Assembly (NCBI GenBank): GCA_947646735.1
Contig: CANTFK010000838.1
Span: 310,001 to 374,000, forward strand
Length of the DNA: 64,000 bases
Direction: 5' to 3'
Origin: Peronospora farinosa
Taxonomy: Eukaryota; Oomycota; Peronosporomycetes; Peronosporales; Peronosporaceae
Shown here: positions 31,585 through 41,006 of the stretch, piece after piece
Position numbering within the stretch: position 1 is the stretch's first letter
Layout of the letters: the number at the start of each line of letters is the position of its first letter
The notes under the pieces: model-generated
Database searches by the model: none
What the model saw: the letters and a program-made list of their open reading frames with translations, nothing else
Told to the model about the DNA's origin: nothing
Translations under genes and position numbers: made by a program

Positions 31585-33570
31585 CTATAACTTCTCGGGA
31601 TCCGTGATACCCGTGGCGACTACGGAAACACGTAGCTTACCATCGAGTGAGTCGTCAAATGTTGAGCCAAAGATAATGTTGGCGTGCGGATCGTCAAGCT
31701 CTCGTGTCACACGTTCGGCCGCTTCGTCGACCTCAAACAACGTCAGGTCGGAGCCGCCAGTGATATTTACAATCATTCCCTTGGCATCCTGGCCATTGCG
31801 GAAGCAACGTGAGACATTGATTAGTTGACCAACTTTTCAAAGGGCCATCATCATTCATATCGAAAAAGCCAATACCTTGATCGAAATATCTCCCAGAAGA
31901 GGATTCGCCAGCGCATCTTCAGCAGCACGCAAAGCCCTTTCCCAAAAAAATAGCAAACCAACTAGCATTTAGCTCATCCAATTAACGCAGCTTGACAACT
32001 AATGAGCATAACAAACCTGTTAGCTCCATCAGCCTCTCCACTTCCCATCATGGCGTTTCCCATGTTTTGCATCACCTAGCGGATAACGGAGAATAGAAAA
32101 GGATAGTCAGCATTATTTAAACAGCCGGAGAGCAAAAAGCGTTAGCTGCATACCGACTGAACATCAGCAAAGTCAAGGTTGATAAGCCCAGGCATCACCA
32201 TCAGATCGGAGATATTCTTGACACCATCAAGAAGCACATTGTCCGCCATTCTAAAAGAAAACAGCAATTAATAAAGTTGACTCATGGCCCAAAGAAGTAT
32301 GCGAATCAAATTACGCACTGGAATGCATCCATCAAAGACGTGCGCTCGTTTGACATATTGAAAAGGTTCTGATTCGGAATCACAAGCATCGTATCCACGC
32401 TGTCTCTCATATCAGCGAGGCCCTGTGCTGCAAGCTTCGCGCGTTTATTACCTTCGAAGCGAAACGGCTACGAAGGACAAGCAGGTGAGTTCGTTAGCGA
32501 GCACAGCATCAAATTAATGATGTTGTGGGCCGTGAATACCTTTGTGACAACTGCTACCGTGAGAACACCAGCATCTAAGGCTGCCTGGGCAATCACGGGT
32601 GCGGCACCTGTTCCAGTGCCACCGCCCATACCTGCAGTGATAAAAATCTACACAGACACGATAAGTTAACTTGTTACACTTAGCTTCAGTTCGCTTCAAC
32701 AAAATTTTGCTAGCAAAACGTACCATGTTTGCACCGTGAACCCGTTCCAAAATCTCATCAATTGCTGCCTCTGCAGCTTCACGACTACATCAATCATCAA
32801 GAAAGCACTCATAGCAAGTCAACGCCCAAGATCCTTTTCAGCATGCAAATACAATGAGTACAAGCACTTACCCAACTTCTGGATTCGCCCCACAGCCCAA
32901 TCCTCCAGTCAGTTCAGGGGCCATTTGGACGCGATTCTCCGTCAGCGTTGTACGTAAGTGCTGAGCGTCCGTGTTGCATACAAGAAACTCTACACCCTGC
33001 AAACCGCGCGCAATCATATTGTTCACTGTTTATATATAATTTTTTAGTGCACAACAACCAATTAGTTATACTTGATATCATCCTCTCTTCTCCCTTGACA
33101 TTTAAAAACCCACCCACCAGCATTGCCTCCTGCACCTCCAACACCAACAACCACAATTTTAGGTGCAAAGCCTGACAAGTCCGTCACAGGATGGTCTTGT
33201 GTGAGCCAAAGCGGCTGCGTGGAGCTCATCGTAGGTGGCACCAGCTTCTTCTCCACAGGCGGCATCACTTCGCTCACATCCATTGGTGACGCAGGATCAA
33301 CTTCCACTTTCCCTTTTAATATGTCGTCTTCATCCTGTTGAGCCTTTTTAAAGCCCTGCAAATGAACACATGCCGTATGTGCACAACCAGTCAGGACCAC
33401 AGCATGTTCAGGCTTCTGTAACAGGCTGTACAACTAATTACCATGCGCAATACAGCAGCTGCTGCTTTCGTTGCTTCAGTGGAGAAAGCAAGATGTTGAG
33501 CTGGTCTTTGAAAAGCCTGGTGTGGACGTAGTAGCGTCGTCGCAATCGCCTTCATGCGGGGAATCACCAT
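31585..33570 (-). CDS. ftsZ: Mitochondrial-type FtsZ, tubulin-like division GTPase
   Basis: Ten exons (minus): 33570-33442, 33355-33118, 33025-32872, 32784-32724, 32647-32540, 32467-32319, 32250-32154, 32075-32017, 31936-31876, 31788-31585; about 419 aa, all joins in frame. Residues 1-43 are basic and Arg/Ala/Thr-rich with no acids until FSTEAT, as in a mitochondrial presequence. The core has [18 protein letters not shown], the tubulin signature [13 protein letters not shown], and NQNLFN. FtsZ polymerises into a ring that divides bacteria; oomycetes are known to keep an alphaproteobacterial-type FtsZ for mitochondrial division. The protein ends shortly after the core (TGITDPEKL), with no long C-terminal linker or membrane-partner peptide. 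Confidence 0.93.
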
Positions 33571-33672
33571 CGGAACTAGATCGTCACACGAGTCTTTTTT
33601 GAGTACTTATACGAGAGAATTTTAGTCCCAAAAAGTGTATTTTAGGACTATAATTTTAAAGCTATTCCGTTT

Positions 33673-33700
33673 GGTGCCCGTGTGGTGCCCGTGTGGTGCC
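33673..33700. repeat. Short tandem repeat (GGTGCCCGTGT unit)
   Basis: Two and a half direct copies of the 11-bp unit GGTGCCCGTGT lie about 100 bp upstream of the FtsZ start codon, between FtsZ and the end of the RWD gene. Confidence 0.55.
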
Positions 33701-33831
33701 TAAGCTCAATAAGACCTTGACTAACAGACCTCTTCATTGCAAAATCGTCGCAACAATACAAAAGCTTCTTAACTATCTCTTAAGCTCAACGCAATCTTTT
33801 ATTACCGGGTAAATCTTGGTGCATCTTGGCT

Positions 33832-36072
33832 CTACTGCTGTGCATTAGCATTCCCGGTTTCATTTTCTCGAAGCTTTTTCGCTTCTGCGCCTACCCGTTT
33901 GAACTTTTTACTTTCCGTCTTGTTCTGGCCACGATGTTTTTGCTTGTCCAAGCGCGACATATGTAACGAATTTCGGCATCCAGCACCGCCTTCCCAATGG
34001 CGAGAGACCGACTTTTTTGTAGCAACGTCATTGCCACAGGAGCACACCTTGACCGCACTCGATTGTTCTTTCGAACACAAACCGCAAATCATTCGACTAG
34101 CAAATTTACCCAGGTTGGCTTCTGGACAATCACTTGAGTCGTGGCAGACGTCGCAAGGAAAGGCTTTGCCGCAGCACTGAAACCGAAACCAGCGCTGTGA
34201 GTGCTTGTAATGCTCACACGTCCCATTACGAGGCAACGGCTGCCCCAAAACAAACACTTCTGCGGCTGGCTTAGCTCCTTTTTTGCTGACGTTAGCAACC
34301 TTTGTTACAATATCATTCAAGACATTCCGCTTCGACGTGGATCCGTCTGACTGTCCTGCAATGAAGCGCTTTGCCATCACTGCAAGTTTAACGTGACAAG
34401 AGAAGCATGCTTGCTCGGATCGCTGCTGTGGCATTATCCTCTCTAGCAATGCCTCACATCCGCATTCCAAGCAAGTTGCTAACACATCGGTGGGAAGAAC
34501 GTCAACAATACAGCAATTCTTTGTATCCACATATGCAAGTACGTTACTCATCGAATGGGCAAACACTGGCCTCATGACCACGTGATGAAGGACACTGCAC
34601 CGTGGACACCATTTCTGAATTTCCGCAGAGTCCAAACTCAGGATTACGTCAAACTTTAATGGGCAATTATCACACTGAATCTGGCAAATGAGCCGGTGCG
34701 CGACAAGGGTGCCAACTTCGTGCAGAAACAGATCTTCAAGACGAATTGAAGTTCCCTTCACTTCAGGTTCAGTCAAGATTGTAACGCGCTTCTCAGCTGG
34801 GATGATCTTTGAGTTGTAAACAAGCTCCTCGTTTTCAGATAATTGTGCTGTTTCTTCTTGCTCTATCACTTTTTGAGCAGTGGCAATGGGATCTACACCG
34901 CGACGTATCATCTCACATAGTGACTTATAGCGGTCGATGCATTCGTTCAGGGACCGACCATCGACCTCGTTTGCTATGCTGGTCCATCGTTCTTCCTTGT
35001 CCATCGATGTTGGATACTTTTTCAAAGCCAGATCAAGCGCTCGCTGCTGTGCTTCTGACCACGCACTGCTAATTTCTCTGTGACTCTCGATATTTTTAGT
35101 ATTGCAGCCTGCTAAATCGTTTTCCACTTTCGTGACTGATGTGCTATCCTTACATCCAGCGGCACTTCCAGTCAGAGTATCTAATTGCACGATAATAGCG
35201 CCAGGCGAGCTTTCCAATGTTTGATTTTGACCGTTACCTTTTGTTCCAGCTCTCTTCATCTCATGAGAAAACTTGCAACTGTCTCCGTTGCGGCACTTAT
35301 TCTGCGCATAAAACTTGCATATACGCACTCGAGCTTTCTTCTTCCGCTCAGGTAGTACGGTCACCGGTGTTGACGACTCAACGGGCAGTACTGGATTAGC
35401 ATCTCGTAAAGCCGACATAGTGACCGCATCAGGGTCTTCGCATGCTGCACCCACCTTTAATGTGTCCGATTTTTTTTGGTGCGAAAATTTGCATTGTTCA
35501 CCATCTCTGCAGTTACCTCTCGCGAAGAAATGACAAAGCCGTTGGCCACGATTTCTCTTCGATTTCTTCCCAATCGGCGCTAATACCTCCGCTTCGACCA
35601 CAGACATCTCCAGCTCACGATTCTGGCTGCAACCATCAATAATCACGTCTTGATCATGGTCGGAGTTGTTCTCAAATGGTGCAATGATCCGCCAAAAATT
35701 ATTGTCGATCCAAGTCAACAGCTTCCTAAGTGAGAAACTGCCACACAGCTGCTGAGCTCGAGTGGTCACCGCTGCATTAATCGCTTTAGCCTGCAATTCA
35801 GATAGTCGACTATTCCACTGACAAAAATCCACTTGAGCAGCTGCAATGGGATATTTCCTAGGGAGTATCATCTGCAATTCGACTTGGCCTTTGAATCGCG
35901 TCGGTAGCTCTGGATCTGATAGACTCAAGAAAAGAAGAATGCGCTTATCTAGCGTCGTAGCATCTTCGTGAATCAGTTTCAATTGATATCGGCGTTCCAA
36001 TGCCATCCACTCCTTCTTGGCGGCATCCGTCTCGTTCGCCACTGTCTCCTGCCAGCTCAAATTTGTTGCCAT
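33832..36072 (-). CDS. RWD / double CCCH / SANT / CHY zinc-finger protein
   Basis: A single 746-aa exon. Residues about 5-130 form an RWD-like fold (LKLIHEDATTL ... VELQMILPRKYPIAAAQVDF). Two CCCH fingers follow (LCHFFARGNCRDGEQCKFSH and ICKFYAQNKCRNGDSCKFSH), of the kind that binds RNA. Next is a SANT/Myb-like domain (SSAWSEAQQRALDLALKKYP ... ERWTSIANEV) like that of ZRF1/DNAJC2. The C-terminal half has several CX2C pairs and ends in a CHY-type zinc domain (GTCEHYKHSQRWFRFQCCGKAFPCDVCHD ... CGLCSKEQ ... CSCG). The tail is basic. RNA or ribosome-linked control, or ubiquitin-linked scaffolding, are both possible; no function can be fixed. Confidence 0.85.
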   Translation of the reverse strand: MATNLSWQETVANETDAAKKEWMALERRYQLKLIHEDATTLDKRILLFLSLSDPELPTRFKGQVELQMILPRKYPIAAAQVDFCQWNSRLSELQAKAINAAVTTRAQQLCGSFSLRKLLTWIDNNFWRIIAPFENNSDHDQDVIIDGCSQNRELEMSVVEAEVLAPIGKKSKRNRGQRLCHFFARGNCRDGEQCKFSHQKKSDTLKVGAACEDPDAVTMSALRDANPVLPVESSTPVTVLPERKKKARVRICKFYAQNKCRNGDSCKFSHEMKRAGTKGNGQNQTLESSPGAIIVQLDTLTGSAAGCKDSTSVTKVENDLAGCNTKNIESHREISSAWSEAQQRALDLALKKYPTSMDKEERWTSIANEVDGRSLNECIDRYKSLCEMIRRGVDPIATAQKVIEQEETAQLSENEELVYNSKIIPAEKRVTILTEPEVKGTSIRLEDLFLHEVGTLVAHRLICQIQCDNCPLKFDVILSLDSAEIQKWCPRCSVLHHVVMRPVFAHSMSNVLAYVDTKNCCIVDVLPTDVLATCLECGCEALLERIMPQQRSEQACFSCHVKLAVMAKRFIAGQSDGSTSKRNVLNDIVTKVANVSKKGAKPAAEVFVLGQPLPRNGTCEHYKHSQRWFRFQCCGKAFPCDVCHDSSDCPEANLGKFASRMICGLCSKEQSSAVKVCSCGNDVATKKSVSRHWEGGAGCRNSLHMSRLDKQKHRGQNKTESKKFKRVGAEAKKLRENETGNANAQQ

Positions 36073-36218
36073 AGCTGTTCACAATCTCAAGCAAATTCGA
36101 AAATGACCAAAATTAGAAATAGGAACCGAAAAGCACGAATCTGATTGGTGGAGCAGCGTCTGGTACAAAAGTTTATCAGATATTTTACCAAATAGATTAC
36201 GATATGACCCTGTGGAAT
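36073..36218. promoter_or_regulatory. Bidirectional promoter region (146 bp)
   Basis: Start codons of two divergent genes lie 146 bp apart. A CCAAT-type word (ATTGG, 36144-36148, read CCAAT on minus) is near the middle. No TATA box is evident. Confidence 0.55.
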
Positions 36219-38584
36219 ATGCGTCTGCGAGGGCCTCGCGGTAAGCAGGTTGTGCTGAAGCTTGACCCGGAAATAAACTATACAATGTTCTCGGGTATGT
36301 AACGCTAAAATATTGTGACTGTAGTCTTGGTATCGTTGATCTGTATCTGTATCTGATCTATTTAACTTCCAGAATTGGCTGCCAAAGAATTGGGACTGAA
36401 AGCAAAAGACCGTCTGATCTGTACGCACATGAGCTTGTGGTGTTTCATTGCAATGCGAGCGGTTAATTTGTCGTGATATTTTGCAGTTCGTAGAGGGTTT
36501 CCGCCTCGAGCAGTGGAGGTGGAGGCCTCAACGCTTGTGAAGAATGTCTTTGAGGCCAACGACACGGTTGTGGTAGATATGAGCTCTGGTACTACGGCTT
36601 CAGTGCCTGCTACTGCGATAGCAGCAAAGACAAAGCGGGCGGATGTAAAGAAGACTACAGCAAAAGTACCGAGACATGGAGTGCACAAGCTAAATTCACT
36701 TACCAGTTCATCGAAAAAGGCACTGCCGAAACGAAAAATTATTGGTAGCGGACACCAGCTTGGCAGTTCGCTGGATAAAAGTTCTGACCTGTCTGGTGCA
36801 GTAGAGGATGAAGACGCAGGTGATAATGAAGACGAACCGCAACGTAAATACCGGCGTAGTCGTGCCGTTCACCTCACTTCGAAAGAGGGTGTGGAAATTA
36901 GTCTGGTAAATGCTGTTAGTGGCCAATCGAATGATCGTGCAGCAAAGTTTTTTCGTGCTGCAACAAAGAATGCAGTGGAGCATCAATATGAGCTGACGCT
37001 GGCCACCTCCAGGCTGAATGCAGCATTGTCACGAAATTTTGAGATTGAGGAGCTCTCGAATAGCAGACGTGCTGATGGTAGCGCTGCTAAATTGCGAGTG
37101 CGCTTCAAAGAGACATCGCGCAAGTGGAAGGAGGAGACTGTTGATCTACTAAAGACGAATGAACTGCAGGCCATTTTGAAATATGTGTTGCTGTCAGGGG
37201 GCGAGACTGGGCGTGAGATGTTAAAGCCATTTAACATGGCGCAAGTGTCAACCAGAGTATTTTGGAGTATTGCGCGTATGTATGATGGAGATGTAGCTGC
37301 CGGTTTGGCTGACCTTCTTCCTGATGAAGATTGGTCATTCTTAGACACTCGTACACGGTACGTTTGGTGGTGTTGTCAACTTTGATTGCACGGTGTGGTG
37401 TGAATTTGACGTGTAATGAACTTCTGACAGAGTTATGTCTGAGAAGGCTATAGAAGCAAAGGTACGGTGCATTTTACGTACTCGCGTACTTCTAGATGAT
37501 GCTTAAGGTTGTCAGACGAGTAAGCCTTGTATTGCGAATGATTTGTAGACAAATCAAGAGCAGTATGTCTTGTGGAAGCAGAGCCATACTCGGTTGTCTT
37601 CTCTAAAGCCAGAGATGAGGCAGGATACAAGCAAAGTCTCTGCAGCTAAGGAGAAAAAGTCCGAGATGAGTCAAGTGAACTCTGATGCTGGGCAAGAACT
37701 GAAGCAAGAGGCTACGGTGTCTAAGTGTGCTCAGACTTCAGCTCTTTTAGCAGAGGAAGCGACTTCTAGCACCTTGAGTGGTGCAGTAGCACAAGCAGCG
37801 CACGCTCGGTTCGACCGAAATTTGCAGGCAAGCGTCGTTATATCTGAACTTTTCCAGGAGAAGAAACTAGCTACTCAATTTACTAAGAAGCAAACAGCAC
37901 CCTTGGATAATGAGAAGATGGAGTCCGAGGATGATGTGGAGGAAGCTATCACAGTTTATTGCGATTCTTGCAAAAAGGCACGTATTCTCTCTCCTGAAGA
38001 AGCAGCTAATTCTAAGCTCAATAAGGATCCGTGGACCTGTGCTAGCTTAATGAAGACCGGACGCGGCGGCGGGTGCGAAGATATTGACGATGAACTGGCT
38101 CAAATCACGGGCGTTTCCATTGCTGAATGGCTGCAAAAGGCGGCTATTACCACTCGGCGAGAATTAGCAGACGCTACTGTGGTTTCCACGATGCATGCCC
38201 TTGTGAATCCTTCGGACCCGTCAGCTCAGGTTTTGCGGGAAAAATTTGAAAAGCTGATTGATGAGGTGAGCAGAATTGTGGTAAGATGGGCTATCGCTGA
38301 CGCTTGACTGACTGTGTGGGCAAATATGGCAGGCGCGTCTTGATGAGGTGAACGATTGGATGTTGGAACTTGTTGGCGAGGCTGATATGGTGCAACGACT
38401 AGAGGTTCAGAAGCTGGGCACACCTGCCGATCTCATTGTCACACCAAGCGACTTAATCCTTGAAGCTGTGGGCAATACATGTAGCACGACCAATGTGTCA
38501 ATTGATGAGGTCAGCTCCTGGCAAACCCGGGCACAACGTTTGGTGGACAAACACCCTTGGTTGGCAGACTGGCGAACTCTGTAG
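36219..38584 (+). CDS. UBX-like N-terminal domain and CW-like zinc finger protein
   Basis: Exons 36219-36294, 36373-36420, 36487-37357, 37431-37461, 37549-38265, 38333-38584; about 664 aa, every join in frame. Residues 1-70 (MRLRGPRGKQVVLKLDPEINYTMFSELAAKE..., RRGFPPRAVEV, ANDTVVVD) look like the UBX-type ubiquitin-like domain of OTU1/YOD1, which binds Cdc48/p97. No OTU protease follows. The middle has a helical region (RFKETSRKWKEETVDLL). Near residues 470-510 is YCDSCKKARIL ... DPWTCASLMKTGRGGGCED, a CX2C...WXC...C layout like a CW histone-reading finger. The remainder is acidic and helical. A nuclear p97 adaptor is possible but is inference. Confidence 0.75.
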
Positions 38585-38841
38585 TACCTGCATTCAAAGG
38601 AGGAAGCAACAACGCAGTATATTTTTTTGAAATCAAAACTATTTTTTTGTTTTCAGGTTTTCTGCATTCTACACACAGTCGGATGGGATAAACGACACGT
38701 GATCCGATTGCCGTTCGCTCTTCGTAGTTGCTTCACAGGTAAGTCAGCCAGAATATCGTCGCCACCATTTAACTTCGCCTTCTCTTTCATTATCGTACCG
38801 TAGTGTGTCATCTGGTGACTGATTGCTAACTTGCTAACGAC

Positions 38842-40779
38842 TTAGTCGATCTTGACAGAGCTGTAAATCTTGCGCGTAAACCAGAGGCAAGCGAAGTAGC
38901 CGATGGTTCCAGTGAGAAAGAAGAACGTAATCGAGATCAGGAACATGTAGCCGAAGTACAGAATACTCGAAACAAACGCCGTAATGTTCAGCTTCGTGAA
39001 AAAGTACAGGAACGAGTACAGGTACAGATACACCGCCGCAGATCCCGACGTAAAGAGCGCACGCCACCACCAGCGGTAGTCCTCGGCGCAAAGCTGGAAG
39101 TAGCACATCACAATTGTCACCTCCGCGCACGTGGCCACCAGGATCAATAGCACAATGAACAGGAAACCGAACACGTAGTAAATCTGGTGCAACCACAGCG
39201 CTGACATGATGAAGAACAGCTCAATGAACACTGCGCCAAACGGCAGGATACCGCCCACAAGAATGCTGAAAGGGGAGGTGAGGTACCAAAGTTGCTCCGG
39301 GATCTGACGGGCGATCTGGTTCGTACGCACAGGCTGCTCAATGGCAGCAGCCTTAAAACCAAAGTAGCTACCGAGGAAGACGAGCGGTACAGAAATACCA
39401 AACCACAGGACGAGCAGAGCAAAAAGCGTGCCAAACGGGACAGCCTGTGACGAAGCCTCACCCCACAGCACCAGATTTAGCAGAAAGAAAACGCTGAATA
39501 GCAGACCCGGGTACAACACAGCCGTGAGAATGGTGGTTTTTTTCCAGTCCTTGCCGTTGAACATCTTGTATGTACGCGACGAGTGATAACCAGCAAAGCT
39601 GCCCATGAATACGAAAAGCAGCAGCAGGGTCGTCAGCAGTGAACCGCGGTTCGCCGGCGACAGCAGACCTAGCAGTGCAATAATCATCGTAGACGCACTC
39701 ATGGAGCACACCTGCACGCCAGTTCCCACAACCACCGAGAAAAGCATGGGTGAATCCTGTGGTGGGCGAAACACGTCGCCATGGACAAGCTTCCAGCCAG
39801 ACTCTTCCTGAGCCTCTTCCGTTGTCTGCACCTCGTTGTAACGAGCGATATCACGGTGAAGCGTGCGGAGCATAATCATTGCAATCATACCAGTCAGGAA
39901 AAGCACGATCATAAGCGAGTTGATAATGGAAAACCAATGGATCTGATCATTCGAGCTCTTGCTGCTGATAATGCGGTCCCAACGTTCCTCCCAGACAATG
40001 TCCGACTTGGTAAATTGTACGTCGTACGTGTAAAGCACAGTGGTCTCCCCCGACGTGTTCAAATATTGAAAGTGTCCTTGGGATACTTCTTCAATGTTAA
40101 CAAACTTGCCACACGTGTCTGAATCCAGTTCCTGTCCGACCGTGGGCTCCTTCTCGTAATTGTGTTTAATAGATGTAGGTACAACTTCAAAGCCGACGAT
40201 ACGCCACTTGGGTCCATTCCCATCTTCTTCTGCGTACGGATCCGCATTGACAGAAATGATAATGCGTACGTGATTGTACAGTAAATACTTTCCATCATTG
40301 TCGACTTCACCCACAGGAAAACCACGTTTAAAAGATCCATCCTGTTGCGAGTCCGTTGGATCACGGTATAATACAGGCAAGTTATCGACTACCCATTGGA
40401 CATAGTAATCATTCTTGATCATGTCAATAAAAGATTGTGACTGTTCAGGTGTGTACGTCATGGGTTTGCACAAAACTTGGCAAATGACGTCCTTTTCCAT
40501 CTGTAATTTGTATAGTGAATCCATAATAGCATCACCAGCCATAATCTCTCCAAGATTTTCCTGTTGTTCATGAATAGATGCAGGTTTACAGTATGGAAGA
40601 TAATAGTACTCGTATGGTACTAACGTCTTGGTCGACGTGATCTTGTTTACGTTAAGACGTACGACGTCACCGGCAGCCCACGATTCAGGTGCTACGCCTG
40701 GCACATAAAAAGCTGCACTGGCTTCTTGTGCTGACAAGAAAGCAATCAATGCCGTCAACACGACGCTCTGTATCCACAT
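38842..40779 (-). CDS. Transmembrane 9 superfamily protein (nonaspanin)
   Basis: A single exon of 645 aa. A signal peptide (MWIQSVVLTALIAFLSAQEASA) is followed by a lumenal domain of about 270 residues (FYVPGVAPESWAAGDVV..., LPYCKP, CKPMTY) and then nine hydrophobic segments starting at WFSIINSLMIVLFLTGMIAMIML. Family landmarks include HGDVFRPP, SSRTYKMFNG, KKTTILTAVLYPG and PVRTNQIARQIP. The C-terminus (YSSVKID) carries a Lys near the end, as in Golgi/ER-retained members. TM9SF proteins work in Golgi-endosome sorting of membrane proteins. It is divergently transcribed from the transportin gene. Confidence 0.95.
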   Translation of the reverse strand: MWIQSVVLTALIAFLSAQEASAAFYVPGVAPESWAAGDVVRLNVNKITSTKTLVPYEYYYLPYCKPASIHEQQENLGEIMAGDAIMDSLYKLQMEKDVICQVLCKPMTYTPEQSQSFIDMIKNDYYVQWVVDNLPVLYRDPTDSQQDGSFKRGFPVGEVDNDGKYLLYNHVRIIISVNADPYAEEDGNGPKWRIVGFEVVPTSIKHNYEKEPTVGQELDSDTCGKFVNIEEVSQGHFQYLNTSGETTVLYTYDVQFTKSDIVWEERWDRIISSKSSNDQIHWFSIINSLMIVLFLTGMIAMIMLRTLHRDIARYNEVQTTEEAQEESGWKLVHGDVFRPPQDSPMLFSVVVGTGVQVCSMSASTMIIALLGLLSPANRGSLLTTLLLLFVFMGSFAGYHSSRTYKMFNGKDWKKTTILTAVLYPGLLFSVFFLLNLVLWGEASSQAVPFGTLFALLVLWFGISVPLVFLGSYFGFKAAAIEQPVRTNQIARQIPEQLWYLTSPFSILVGGILPFGAVFIELFFIMSALWLHQIYYVFGFLFIVLLILVATCAEVTIVMCYFQLCAEDYRWWWRALFTSGSAAVYLYLYSFLYFFTKLNITAFVSSILYFGYMFLISITFFFLTGTIGYFACLWFTRKIYSSVKID

Positions 40780-41006
40780 GATTGTTCTTGCTCCAGAAGG
40801 AATCGTCCGTCGTCTGTCTTCTTCCCTGTATTAAAAGCTAATGAGGGGCCACGAAGCAGATACAGTGGAAAATACATACCTTTGATAAGAGATACGTAAT
40901 TGAAAGAATAAACCGGTAAGAACTAATACATTAAACTTCATGTGTTGTACGTCATTTAGTCAAAATCATAGGTTTCCTATCATTAGCTTCAAAGTAACAG
41001 GAAGCG
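40780..41006. promoter_or_regulatory. Divergent promoter with candidate oomycete Inr-FPR element
   Basis: 227 bp separate the TM9SF and transportin start codons. GTCATTTAGTCAAAATC (40951-40967, plus) resembles the oomycete initiator plus flanking promoter region (about GCTCATTYYNCAWTTT), about 40 bp before the transportin ATG. The match is partial. Confidence 0.4.
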
